Positions 33,879 to 45,355 of a stretch of DNA of 64,000 nucleotides are shown piece after piece. This DNA comes from Basipetospora chlamydospora (Eukaryota; Ascomycota; Sordariomycetes; Microascales): assembly GCA_001599675.1 (NCBI GenBank), contig BCHP01000003.1, positions 1,330,759-1,394,758 of the forward strand, read 5' to 3'. The notes beneath the pieces were generated by a model that saw nothing but the letters and a program-made list of their open reading frames with translations, did no database searches and had not been told where the DNA came from. How positions within the stretch are numbered: the first letter of the stretch is position 1; each line of letters starts with the position of its first letter. A program made the translations under genes and the position numbers.

Positions 33879-35538
33879 GGGAGAGGTTGAAGGAGGAATA
33901 CCGACAGATGGATCATGGAAGCTGAAAAGAAAAGCAAGAAACAGCAAGTGTCACCGCCGGCATTGCCGGCAGTAGCTGGTCCGTGTACCCCCCCGCCCCC
34001 CACCCCTTTCCCAACTGCCAGGAGCTTCATGCTGTCCAAACCATTCATTCATTCATCACTCATTCTTTCATTCGTTCGGCTTCCCGTTTCAAACATCTAT
34101 CCTCCGGTATCTCCGCGCAAGGCTACGAACCGTCCAACAGCCGCCCCTGCTAGGCCATTCCGCCCTTCGCTTTCTCTGAGAAGCCCCTGGTATGCATCTC
34201 TCTTGGCAATCGCCTACACGCTACTTCGCTTCCTAACTTGTCTTCCAAGCTCATGATGTTATGGATCAAACTAAACTTGTCTTCCCTTTCATCAAGTATC
34301 GGGGTGGGAAAGGGAGAACAGCCGAGCCTGGCAGCACCCGTCCGCGTGGCTCTACCCGCCCTCTGGCCCATGTCGCCGGAAGAAAAAGCAAGGAAGAATC
34401 GAATGTCGCCGATGCCAAGAGCGAGCAAGTGGTTTTCAAGCCTCAGTCCTCTTAACTCGGCCTATCCACGCGAGTATCGCCCATATCAGCAAAAAGGAGG
34501 CCCGTCAAACAGACGCCGCCACTTCTGCTAATCAGTGATCAACCTTGCTGTCCCAGCTCTCTCCCCTCACTCAAGCTGCTTGGCCCCTTCGCGCCTCGCA
34601 CCCCGAAACCAAGGAAACCCAGCTTGGCTGTGCCCTTGGTCTGCGGTCGGAATAAGCGCCCCTCCAGCTCGGCGTGTCCCGCGGTGCAGTAGCCGGGGCC
34701 ATGGGGCGGGGGATGCAGATAGTGGGGGATGGAGAGGGCGCAGAAGACACTCTCACATCACAAGGCTGGCGCCCACCGATCGCAGGAAGTCATCGGCCTC
34801 TATCATACTCCTACTCTCCATCGCCTCTATAATGCTGTTTGTCTCATGTTCATTCTCATGGAAATGTGTATATAGAGCCCGAGGCATCCGCCCCTTCGAT
34901 CCCCATGTCTTATCCTAGCACCAAGGTTCACAATCGAGTCGAACTACGATCACCCGAGTCTCTCCTATATCTTAAAGCCGAGGCTACAAAGTTGTGCGAC
35001 GAACAAGCCCCCAGAGGCAGTCATTATCTCCTGCTCTCTATACTACTTCTGCCATCCCTGCATAAGGGGGAACTACATCTCATCAGCCCGTATTCCACCG
35101 CTCCGTCCCTAACACGTCTACAGCCCATGCCAAGTGCCTTTTCCTCATATATCCGACAGGAACAAAGCCGCCAAGTACCACACCGGCAGCCGTCTCTTTA
35201 AACCATCCTCTTGGCTGCACCTCTTCAACAGCACCGCCTCCGCACCGCCTCCGCAACCAGCTTTGGATCCGGGCCCCTATCCAACCAACCTGCAGCCGAT
35301 TTCTCCTCGACCGCATACCCTATCTAATAGAGTCCCCTAGAGCAAGGGCACACTTCTGCAGACTTACAGTTCTCATGAAACGGAGTCTACCGCGACACCT
35401 GCCTCTGGGCCAGAAGCCAAGAAAAGCGTAAGCTTATACATCAAGCGCGGAAGGACGACTTACATTACAAGAGGAAGAAACAAAAGGATAGAAGGGCAGG
35501 TGCGCAAAGAGAGAAAGAGAAAAGGAAGGAAACTCAAG

Positions 35539-35880
35539 ATGTGCACGAAAACAAACTACACTCTCCCGTGCGAGCACGTCCGCACGATAACAATCTACTG
35601 CCCCTCGGCACCCCCGGCCGGCACCACCCCGGCCACATGCCAGAACCTCGCCATAACCAACATTCCGAACCCGCCGCCACCCAATGTCGACCCGGCCACT
35701 ATCCCTCCATGCCCGCTGCTGCCCGACTGCCCATACGAGGTGCGCAATCGCCAGTGGTACTGCTGCTGGTGCGGCAAGGAGAACGAGAGAGGCAGGTGCG
35801 GGTGCGTCATGGTTTCCGAGGGGAACCACTACCTGTGCGAGCACATCTGCTGTGTGAACTGCGAGGCGGCGGTGGTGTGA
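35539..35880 (+). CDS. Small cysteine-rich putative zinc-binding protein, cluster member 2
   Basis: Single-exon gene of 113 residues with 15 Cys. An in-frame ATG 13 codons upstream would add a Lys/Arg-rich leader; I prefer the ATGTGCAC start because all three members then begin Met-Cys. Landmarks: PC at 10-11, YC at 20-21, Cys58 and Cys64, Trp73-x-Cys75-Cys76-x-Cys78, Cys87 and Cys89, and the terminal CEHICCVNC (100-108). The spacing C-x8-W-x-CC-x-C is identical in all three members. No signal peptide or membrane segment is seen, so it is probably intracellular. A Pro-rich stretch (PNPPPPN, about 43-49) sits between the two Cys groups. Probably zinc-binding; role unknown. Confidence 0.72.
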   Translation: MCTKTNYTLPCEHVRTITIYCPSAPPAGTTPATCQNLAITNIPNPPPPNVDPATIPPCPLLPDCPYEVRNRQWYCCWCGKENERGRCGCVMVSEGNHYLCEHICCVNCEAAVV

Positions 35881-38530
35881 GGTCTTTTTCTTCTTCTTTT
35901 TCTTTGGAGGGTATGGTGGGCTGAAGGGAGAGGAATGGGGAAGGGAAAAGAGAAAGTGGGATTAGACGAGGTGGCCTTAAAGGAAGGGGACGCTTGGGGG
36001 AGGGCTGTGGAAGATTATGATTTGGGAGATATCCAATGTTTTCGGAGGAAAAGTTCAAGCGGGCCTTGAACAGGGCGAGGGGAATATCTAGCGCCGATAA
36101 GGGGACGTGGTGGCGGTACAGCGGTACGGCCAGTGCCGCGGAGGGTTATCCGGAAACACGCTGCCGGTCCTTGTTTTCCGTGGAGGAAGAGGGAGGTGTG
36201 AGAACGGTTGAATGTAGGGAATTGCACAATGCTTCCGCGTCATGGGAGAATCCCAAAGGCAAGATGGTGGTCTTGATCCTGAAAATCCTGGGAGAGAAGG
36301 TGGCTTGTCTGTATCTTCGCTTTGGTAGTATACTCGCCCGGTGCCCTTTCACACGCTGGGCAGAGCCTTCATCCACTTCTTCTCCTCCCGTGCCAAGCCA
36401 AGGACATGAGGTAGTGTCGAGGGTGTTAAGGGCGGCCAGAAGACGAGATACTCGAAAGCCATCCGCAGGGGAGACCTCTCCCACGTCCGGCAGCTGATCA
36501 CGGAGTGCAATCTACCCAGACGCAGAGCGTCCCCGACGTCGAGTAACATCCCAGGCCCCTATCCGCAGGACACGGAACATGATGCGGCAGCCATCCGACT
36601 GTAAGAGCTCGGATCAAGCACAGTGAGTGGACACCAGTCTTAGGAGCAGGGGTAGCACGGCGAGTTACCTTTCACCCGCCAAGAGAAGGCGTCTCTCAAT
36701 CCTTGCAGCTTACCCACCATCGACATTCGATATCTTGAAGAAAGAAAACCGGGGTACCACAAGAGCAGCCACCGACAAGGGTCTTAGAGTGCCACTCCAT
36801 CGGCAGGTCGACGGCAGCACGCACACGACAAAGTGCAGAATCTGGCCTTGTAACCCTTGAGACCTTTTTATTCACATATCACATCTCTCCGACCTTACTC
36901 ACTCTCCATCCAGCCCACCTTATCGTGCCCCTTCTCTTCCACTCCGCTCTCATCTAGTGACCCATAAGGCGGTGTAACTCGAGGTTCGAGAGATTGGGTG
37001 GCCCCCAGAGTAGGCCTGAGGCCTGTGCGTCCGGACTGCAAAATCCCAGGTTCCGGGATACCGTTATTTTTCTCGCCCCTTCATTCAGGCTTGCTTTTGC
37101 TGTAGGGGACCTTTCCCGAGGACCGGGTTCTCGCAGGATCCCTCTGGTTCCTTTTCCGAACCCTTTCCCTTGCCCTCAATAAAGCCCAAGAGAAGACCTG
37201 AACTCCATCCGGGCGGCTCTCGCTAGACTTTCTACCCCAACTCAGCATGGAGCTACGGACTAACTATACGGGGAGAAGAGAGATAGAGATTTCTAGTTGA
37301 CTTACCGCGGAGGAAGAGGTCTTGAAATCTGGTTGTGACACTCTTGTGCAGCCAGTGCATAGCGCTTGGCGATCGAGCCCGCAGTAGCTGAACGGGGGCG
37401 AAGATCGCCCTAGCTCCACCTCTCCGGTTTTCCCCTACCACGATCATGCCATGCCCATTGGAAGAGCAAGCAGATGAGGGCGCCAGGGCCTTCTAGAGCA
37501 GCTTGATTCCCCCTTTCGGCATGGTCTGGTGCATTCTTCCGGGGCGGTCCGTCCCATCCCATCAGCAAAAAAAAAGGTAAGCTCATCGCGACTCGGAACG
37601 TATCCCGACTCGCCCCGCCCCCAATGCCCGACTGAGGGAAGGGAGGTGGGGGAGAGGAAATAGCAACGAGAGCTGAAAAGTCCCCGAAGGCCATGGCCCG
37701 AGACACCTGAACTCTTCATCCAGCGGAACCGTCCAGGCCCGCATAACCAAGAATGCGCCTCAACACCCCCAACACTACTTCCTTTTTCCCCTCTTCCTTC
37801 CCCATCCCGCCACCAGGGTCGAAGTGCTTTTGTATGCGAGTGTCGTACAAGGGAAGAAACGAACAGGGGATGTATCATGCAAGAACCCCCCAAGGCCTCG
37901 AAGCCCCCAAGCCCCCAAATCCGCCATTTTTCCCCTTGAGAAAGCCTCATCGCAAAAGAAGAGAAGGCTTTCCTCTTTAAATAGACACTCCTCTCTGGAG
38001 ATAGCGGACGAAGGCACCGGGGATGCCGGACTTGGCTTGCATGCCCTTCCTGCTCCTTGAATGGGATGGTGGAAGCCACAGGATAAAGCACAGGTGTTGG
38101 GAGGAGAAGGGGGCTCGAAGGAGTGGAGGGAAGAGGCCGGGTTTTAGGCCCACCTGTGCGGTAAGTAGTACCTTTCCTTTTCCCGCCGAGAAGGGTTCCG
38201 GATAAGGCCCGGATGGGGAATCCTGCTGCCTCATGGAGGTAGTTCCCGATGGCCAGTACCTTCGGGCCTATCTCGTTCAACTGACAAGATGATCGCCCTG
38301 TGGACACTCACATCTGGCTCGGGTGGGTGGGAGCATATAAACCGCGCGGTGGTCCTCAATTGCCATGGATCATCGGCCGTCCGTCTGCCCACAGATAATT
38401 CTCCAGATCACCATATATATATTTCCCCCTCTTATCCACCAGTGCCACGCCTTCTTTCCAATCCCTCGAGCACTGATACCTTTCAACAGCAAAATTCTCC
38501 CGAAAAGGTCAAGCAAAGCAATCCCTCAAT
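35881..38530. other. Spacer between cysteine-rich members 2 and 3
   Basis: About 2.65 kb with no gene I accept. A 287-codon minus-strand open frame (37444-38307) is long but has no motif, unlikely composition and no splice signals. The promoter side of member 3 has a TATAAA at 38336-38341. Confidence 0.45.
38336..38341 (+). promoter_or_regulatory. TATA box candidate for cysteine-rich member 3
   Basis: TATAAA about 190 nt upstream of the start codon of member 3, in gcatataaaccgcg context. The position is plausible for a core promoter; inference only. Confidence 0.4.
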
Positions 38531-39272
38531 ATGTGCATCGGCCACCCGCGCAACCACCCCTGCTCCCACACGTCGATAACGTGGCACTACTGCCCCTCGG
38601 CCACCATCGACCTGGACACGGGCTACGAGGCGCCCTGCGCCAACATGAGCTTCGCCTCGGCCCAGGACACGGGGCTAGGCTGCCCGCTGCAGAACTGCCA
38701 GTTCAAGGACATGGGCGGCAGCTGGACGTGCTGCACGTGCGGGCGCGGCCCCAATGCGCAGGGGTGGTGCACGATGCCGACGGCGAGGGCGGTGATGAGC
38801 CCGGGGGGCTTCGAGGCGGAGATGGTGGAGACGACTTGTGACCATGGGTGTTGTAGGAAGTGTACACAGTTTGGTGAGTAACCCCGCCCCGTACCTCAGA
38901 TGAGGCAGCACGGAGAGAGCACAATCCCCGTTCCTGCAACATCGATTTTTATGTCGTCCTCAAGGGGGGGCTCGAAGGTATTTAAGCGGGAAAAAGTGCA
39001 TAGCTGATGATTCAGACCTGGCTGATTCGAGCCGATCGCCCACGCCAGATATCCCCTCTTTGGACGTCCGGAAAGATAGCGGCGGCCGGAAGAGCTCAGG
39101 ACCGCGGCCAAGCGAGCGGCCATCAGCGCACCCGTTATCTGGGAGGCTCACGGGGAACGGGCACGCCTCGCCGTCGCCCACCAACCCGTCGACATACCGG
39201 TTCGAGCTGGATTACTCGTCCGTGGGGAAGAAGTTCAAGGCGTCAAATAAAAACAAGGCGAAGCACCATTGA
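38531..39272 (+). CDS. Cysteine-rich putative zinc-binding protein with C-terminal tail, cluster member 3
   Basis: Two exons, 38531-38873 and 39016-39272, give 199 residues. Exon 1 carries the full family module: Met-Cys start, PC at 10-11, YC at 20-21, CPLQNC (51-56), W-x-CC-x-C (65-70), Cys80 and the terminal CDHGCCRKC (103-111). Without splicing the frame would stop one codon after the GTGAGTAA donor. Joining to the acceptor after GCTGATGATTCAG (branch-like CTGAT) keeps phase and adds 84 residues rich in Ser, Pro, Lys and Arg, with no Cys, ending in a basic segment (KKFKASNKNKAKHH). That tail looks disordered and could serve in nuclear targeting or protein contacts. The other two members have no such tail. 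No signal peptide is seen. Function unknown; the splice model is well supported by phase and consensus sites. Confidence 0.7.
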
Positions 39273-42200
39273 GGAGGGGCAGGGAGTTGAATGAGGGGTG
39301 AAACTGCATTAGTGGGATGGGGCCGATGTGGTTCGGGTGTCCCGGGTGTACTCCGCGTAGCTAGTTCTCTTCGTTTTTTTTTTCCGGGCATCACGGATGT
39401 AATACTAGGTGGATTCCGACGGCGAGACTGCTGCGTATTCGAAGTTGGATAGGAGGATCATGTGCTTAACCGGGGTAAATCACATTATTTTACTGTTGAC
39501 TGCGCTCACAGCCATCTAGGCATGGATGAACCTCTGGCTTCATGGCCTGAAGTGACCAAGCCGAGGAATTATTCCCTGGCCTCACCGCTGACCGGGGCCA
39601 GAGGGGTATGCAGGCTGCGTTAAGACACCGTAATAGCCGTTAGAGGTTCAGACTGGAACGCGCCCAGCGGTAAATGGAAGGGAAGGATATGTGTTCTATT
39701 AACTCACATTTCCACCGTCGAACTTCCAACGGGGGTTCCCGCCTTCCTCCCGATAGCAAGTCTCAGTGGTTGCCGGGAAGATCAAGGAGCTCTAACGAGG
39801 GATCTAACATAACGTAGGGGGAGGGCGAAATGAGAAGGGAAGGGGTTCACCAGTGGCAATCTTGAACAACGGGAGAAGTTCAAGATCCGAGCGGCCGGTT
39901 TCCTCCGACCGCAGGGCTGGACGGACTTCTCCGCATGGTCGTCTGCATCGGTTTCTTCTTCTTTGTCCTCCCATCCCTGCTTTGGTTCGCCAAATTTTCC
40001 AATTAATGGAACCATCGAACCATGTCCGTCCATGTCTTGGTTGGAAAACAATACTACCACTCTTAATTGTTTATTGCTCCGCTGCGCTGGTGGCGAATGG
40101 AGGCCGATATGACTGACTCCTGCAGACACCTTCTTTGGAACTATGGGCCGAGAGGAACCAGCTGATGTACGCGGCGGTTAGCTGGGACGGGCTGGATACG
40201 GTCCATGGAGGAGGAAAAAAGGAAACGGATAGATATCGTTCGGGAACCGAGATTGGGCCGGTCTAGGCGGCGAAGGGTTCCCAACTCCCAGCTCCCAGCT
40301 CCCAGCAGGGGGGCCACGAGAAGAGTATTGCATGCAGGGCGGCTGCTGAAAACGTGGGCACGGGAGGCACTGGCAGGGATTGTGATGGTCCCCTTCGAAC
40401 GGCCACCGCGTCCTTGAGAGAAGCTGAAGGGCAGAGTAACGAGATCCAGCGCCAAGGCCTTCCGGCGCTCGGATTGCCTGCCCCCTTTCACACAGAGGGA
40501 GGTCTTGAAACAGCACAGGCTTCTGCGCTTGCTCTGTCGTTGGGGTCCGTGACAGTAAAAGCTCAGTTCAACCACGCCCCCTTACTCTCGTATACTCCGT
40601 AGGCAATTGATACTCCTCCCCTCTCGCGCGTTCGTTTTCTCGTACAGAGTGCTCGTATGCGCTCGGTCCCTCCCGTTTTCCGGCACTGGAGGTTGCATCA
40701 AACAATATTTTAAGGCTCCACCCTCAGATGATCTGCCAGGGCGAATTGCGGCACAAGCCACGTGGAAGGAGCACGCGAACCCGGAACCGGATGCAAGGGT
40801 GCCGAGTGCGGCTTTCCTGTGCCTGAGCGTTGATTTCCCCAGCTGCACGCTGCAATATTATATACTCGTACGTAGGAGAGGTGCGTGGGAAAGGGCACAC
40901 GGGACGTAGGGGGAAAAAACATGGGGACGACATGAGGGGAAAGGAAATGGAAAGAAAAGAAAAGAGTAGAAAGAATGAGTTGTTGTAGTTTAAAGAACAT
41001 TCGTGTATCTCGCGACATTACTCGCACGGATAAGTCGAGCTTCTCGCCAAGCCTGGTTCGAAGGGATTTCGGGGATGTGGCGGGATTCACGCGACGATCC
41101 CCTCGGTTGGATTCTGCTGGACGACTCTCTTCTCCTTGAAGCCAAGAAACGGGGAATTACGATAGTACCGATGATGGGGGCTGGATGAATGGTACTACCG
41201 AGTCCCACCAGTTAGCTGCCTCAGTCGATATTCCCTATGGCAAGCGGAAATCGCCTCCGGAGAGAGCAGAGAAGCCGCCGTGATGGGATGAGGTGACTGT
41301 GAAGTCGGGTTTCCGGGCCAAGTCGGATGCCAACCACAGGTAACTGCCATTAACTCGCTGTCGGATTTCTGCCGCCATTGATGGGAGTTCTCCGGTCGGG
41401 GTTTGTTCACGGCGAAACCGATGCATCCAAGTAAGTACAAAAGGGCAGGCACAGGTGCAGCTCTGGTCCCCAATCCTTAAAATCTCCAGTTTCTGTGCCC
41501 ATACGCAAGCGAGATTCTGACTGGATCAAAACACCGAAACACGGGCAAGCCGCCAGGTCCCCCTGTACTAACCACGTGGATACGAGTATCACCATGCAGC
41601 GCTCAGGCTGCATCGGGCCAAGTTGCCCCACGCCCCCCTGCCGCCTATCCTCAACTCCCAGGCCATAATAATAGTGCGTTTCTTAATTCTTGATGAACAG
41701 GGGGCGGGCGCCTCCCTCCTCTCGCCGCCAACTCCCTTCGTCTTATCCGGCCAGCCTGTCATCCATCCGACTTTGACCGTATATCGAATTCCCAAGGAAA
41801 GAAACAACATGAAAGAAAACCGGACACCACCAGGACAAACGACGCTGTGGCTAAGACCCCTAAACTGAATCCCTGTCATCTGTGCTGCCCTGTTCCCACC
41901 TCAGCCCAACCAAGAACCGAACTCTGCCCTGTTCAATTCCTGACGATCATCTTCCCGTTTCAGATTTCAGCACCTTACCCAATTCAACCCCCCCTACTCC
42001 GTACTTTTGCACTATTATCGTAGCCTCTATACAAGTGGATTTTCCCCTTGATATTCAACCGGCGTCACCTGTCACAAATCCACCACGAGTCACAGGTCCA
42101 CTCTTTTCTCTCTCTTTTCCCTCCCCTTCGCCCGCTTCTCGCTCTTCGATCACGACACGATTCGCTCATCCTTCCCCCAATCAGTCCGAAAGTCAAGCGC

Positions 42201-42363
42201 TTCCTCCAGAACTCGAACGCTCCACTCCGGAGTCACAAGTCACTTGACACTACTCCCATACCGCCTCCTATACTTCCCCCTCCACACCAGCGAAGTACTC
42301 GTACAAAACCGCCATCATCCCCACCCAACTTCGGCGGCGAAAGCAAAAAACACCACGACAGAA
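39273..42363. other. Gene-free region
   Basis: About 3.1 kb between member 3 and the small coiled-coil gene. I see no gene. Exact TACTCCGTA copies are at 40593-40601 and 41995-42003; the second lies in the C/T-rich leader upstream of the coiled-coil gene. Confidence 0.45.
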
Positions 42364-42879
42364 ATGACTGCCTCGTTAGACTCTTCTAGGCCCATCATGG
42401 CCCCCTCTGTAAGTTTGAATGGGACACCAGATAAACATTGATCCCCCCCAAAACCTCCTTCACCCTCCGCCCCGAACCACATTCCCCCCCCAAGCCAGAA
42501 GAAGAACAAGAAGCAAGAAGAAAGCAAAAGCAAGATCATGCGCATACCCTTCCGAAAGCCACGTTCTAACGCCCAGGACCTCGCCGCGCTGCAGGCCCGC
42601 ACCTCCGTCCGGTACAGCACCTACAGCGTCACCCCGACCGTCCGCACCACCGAGTCCGCCCACGCCGAGATCCGCGACATCGAGAACGGCCTCGACCGCA
42701 TGGAGAACAAGGCCCTGAGCCAGCAGCGCGTCGTCCTGTCCGAGGAGAAGTCCGCCAACCTCAGCAAGCTCGCCCTCGGCGCCAAGCTCGAGCGCGCCCT
42801 CGACAGGCGCATGACCTCCCAGGACGCCGTCATGAGGCCCCGCGGCAAGAGCGTCGTGCTCACCGAGAAGACCGGCTGA
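42364..42879 (+). CDS. Small basic coiled-coil protein, function unknown
   Basis: Two exons, 42364-42408 and 42499-42879, give 141 residues with phase-0 splicing (donor GTAAGT, acceptor AGCCAG). If the intron were not used, an inner ATG at 42538 still gives 113 residues. After the junction a Lys/Glu-rich stretch (KKNKKQEESKSK) leads to FRKPRSN. The remaining roughly 100 residues are charged and predicted helical (EIRDIENGLDRMENKA, then EEKSANLSKLALGAKLERAL). Strong codon-position GC bias and absence of stops support coding. There is no signal peptide or membrane segment. I do not recognise the family; it looks like a conserved small fungal protein. Confidence 0.65.
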
Positions 42880-44091
42880 AATCCGATGTCGATTGCTGGC
42901 CTTCCGCCAGCTTCAACTCGTCTTTCATTCGTCGACTCTTTCCGGTGGTTTCTTTATTGTATTTTACTTCTTCGCGACATTTCGGGTCTTCGATGCCTCG
43001 AGAATGTCCGAAGGCCTGGCGGGAGGCGAGGACTTGTCGTGAGAGATACGGAATGCAAGGCCTCGCCATGGCGCCTTGGGCGACATCGATGGCTTGCAAT
43101 GGCTTGCAACAGGACCAGGCCGTAGTGACGCCTTGGACGAGGTGGACGGCCTTATTATAAGCAAGGACGCCTGCATCTATCCGCCAGGCAGCATCGTCGC
43201 TGCATCACCCGAACGCCACCCCGATTCTCCTACACGAATCCCGATCGTTCGGTCCCTTCATCATCCAACCGGTGTCTCGCCGCTCGCAACATTCCACCTC
43301 GACTTATTTCTCTTCTCCCTTACCTTCTTCCTTCCTCATTCGCCGGCGTTGGATGGTGTTCAGGGAGACTGGTACTGGAAATGGGCTTTTTGTTTTCCTT
43401 TTTGGTCTCATAATCGCAAAGGAGAACTGGACGGCAGTTGATTCAAGGGGTCTGAAACAATAAACACATGCAAACTATGGTTGATTCTATGTACTATTTT
43501 TCTTCCTGCATTCCGGAGTTTTGTCTATTTCTCCCTTGGCCTCATGTGCTGGTCTGTTTTCCCTGTCTTCTACGCCCTCCTGTCGGTCTTGTCATGGATA
43601 TTATGTGAGCTGAGGAGCCGGGATAGGTAGCGAATTCGTTCCACTTTACCATCAAACAAACCTCATGGCTACCTTTTGCCAGTGTCCCTCGAAGATGCGT
43701 AACACAGGTAGTACGGGTAGCATGGAACACACACACGTCGAGCAAAGGTGAAAAGGACAGCAGTGTATGCATTTTCCCTACTTTGGTAAAAAGAGATATG
43801 CCTGACGCAAAGAAAGGTTCCATCACGCCGTGGACCGAAGTCGACGAAAAAAAAACCGGTATTAAAATGATACAACCGAGAACGCCCATCATCTAACATC
43901 CCATGCTGCTGCAATGGCTCCTTTGAAGAATACAAATAGTCAGCTGACCAGATTACCACGTCCATTTTTCAGAGGCTTCCGTCTCCACACCGCTGGCCCT
44001 GCGCTGTCGTCGTGCGACAGGGCCCATGGGATACGACACACCCCTCCAATGCCCCGTTGCCTTTGCCAGCTGGACGGAGGACAAGACATCC
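42880..44091. other. Convergent 3' regions
   Basis: About 1.2 kb between the ends of two converging genes (the coiled-coil gene on plus, Sec72 on minus). It should hold both 3' untranslated regions; I see no gene. Confidence 0.6.
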
Positions 44092-44718
44092 TCACACACT
44101 GTCCACCTTGGCCTTCTTCTCAATCCTCTCGTCAATCTCCTTCAGCAGGCCCACCAGCTCGCCCTCCTCGCCCTCGACCTCAAGCGCCCTGCCTACCCAC
44201 TCCCTAGCCTCGTCCAGCCTGCCCATCTCCAGCAGGCACTTGCCCCTCCTCCACCACGCCTTGGGGTTCCCGACCTTCTTCCCCTCGACGCTCGCCTCGG
44301 CGTCTATGGCGCCCTCAGGCCACCGCCGCAGCGCCATGCACGCCTGCGCCCTGTTGGCGAACAGCGCGCTGCTCTCCTCGCGCGCGAGCTGGCTCCGCTC
44401 CCACGGCGGCCGCGACAGCGCCATCTGCAGGCCCATCGTGTACAGCCGCCCGGCCTCGTCGTACTTGGACTTGCGGAACTCGGCGTTGCCCGCGTCGCGC
44501 AGCTTGGCCACGCCCGCCGAGAGCTTGGGGTTGACGGGGATGGGCGGGGGCGGGACGCCCATCGGGTTCTGGATCTGGAGGAGGACGCGCGCCATCATGT
44601 TGAGCTGGGCGAGCTCGGCATTGAGGGCGTTGGAGGCCGTGGACGCGCCGCCGGGGGATATGGCCTTCGTCTGGGGGTCGATGGAGAGGGAGATGAAGTC
44701 GAAGGTGTCTTGGTCCAT
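44092..44718 (-). CDS. sec72: Sec72, TPR subunit of the Sec62/63 ER translocation complex
   Basis: Single exon, 208 residues. The start MDQDTFDFISLSIDP and the blocks VPPPPIPVNPK, KLRDAGNAEFRKSKYDEA, ANRAQACMALRRWPEGA and NPKAWWRRGKCLLEMGRLDEA match the fungal Sec72 family. The central and C-terminal parts (about residues 67-200) form tetratricopeptide repeats, which in this family bind cytosolic Hsp70 C-termini and help post-translational protein import into the ER. The very N-terminus is the expected Sec63/Sec71 contact region. It is cytosolic, attached to the ER membrane through partners, and has no signal peptide or membrane span, as expected. Its neighbours are unrelated. Confidence 0.9.
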   Translation of the reverse strand: MDQDTFDFISLSIDPQTKAISPGGASTASNALNAELAQLNMMARVLLQIQNPMGVPPPPIPVNPKLSAGVAKLRDAGNAEFRKSKYDEAGRLYTMGLQMALSRPPWERSQLAREESSALFANRAQACMALRRWPEGAIDAEASVEGKKVGNPKAWWRRGKCLLEMGRLDEAREWVGRALEVEGEEGELVGLLKEIDERIEKKAKVDSV

Positions 44719-45355
44719 TGTGGCGGTATTGTGTTTTGTGTTTCGGGCTTGGGATTAGGTACTATAGGAAGAAGTAGAGGTCGACGTCGACTTGGCGAGA
44801 CGTTATCCTGGCGGTATTACCAGCTTCGTGTGGGCTCGTCCGCGTCGATTCAGGCTCCGCTTGGTTTTGTCTCGGCAAGGGGATTAAGGCGAAATGATTG
44901 CACGAAGTTGGGTGTCTGTGTGTTTCTGATAGGCAGGTAATGTGCTCCTCTCAGGAGAAAGGGCTCGTGGATCCGTGAGAGATTTCGTCTTCAATGTAGC
45001 TTGTTGTTGTTTGAAGAGAAGAGAAGGCGTGGTTGAAATCGTGGAAGTGGAATCAAACTGGCTCCACGGAAGGGGACAGCTTTCTTCCCTGCAAAGAGGC
45101 CAAGTCATTGATTTGGCTTGGAGCTGGGCTTGCTTATCCAGTTTCACGTGGTGATAAGCTTAAAAGGTGGATTCCATATTTAGTCAGCCTGGCCACCTTG
45201 GTTGGATCCACAAGCCGAAATTCCAACACTGTGGACGTTGAGCGCAATCCACCAAAACACAGCTCGGACGAGCACTTGGTGAGTGCGAGCTGGATTCAAT
45301 CTGTTCATCGTTTACATTACAGGTACAGACGTTAAGTGTTTGTCGGATACTACCC
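44719..45355. other. Intergenic region
   Basis: About 640 nt between the Sec72 start and the GST stop, both genes on the minus strand. It holds the Sec72 promoter and the GST 3' end. I see no further gene. Confidence 0.6.

Larger units (their letters stand above)
32124..35538. other. Spacer between cysteine-rich members 1 and 2
   Basis: About 3.4 kb with no supportable gene. It contains C/T-rich sequence after member 1, a 53-G homopolymer and an (AC)n(TC)n microsatellite. A 186-codon open frame at 32590-33150 runs through the poly-G and is judged spurious. Confidence 0.45.

Noticed and set aside
37444..38307. 287-codon minus-strand open frame between paralogues 2 and 3
   Set aside because: Long but with unlikely composition, no domain and no splice or start support; probably chance in GC-rich DNA.
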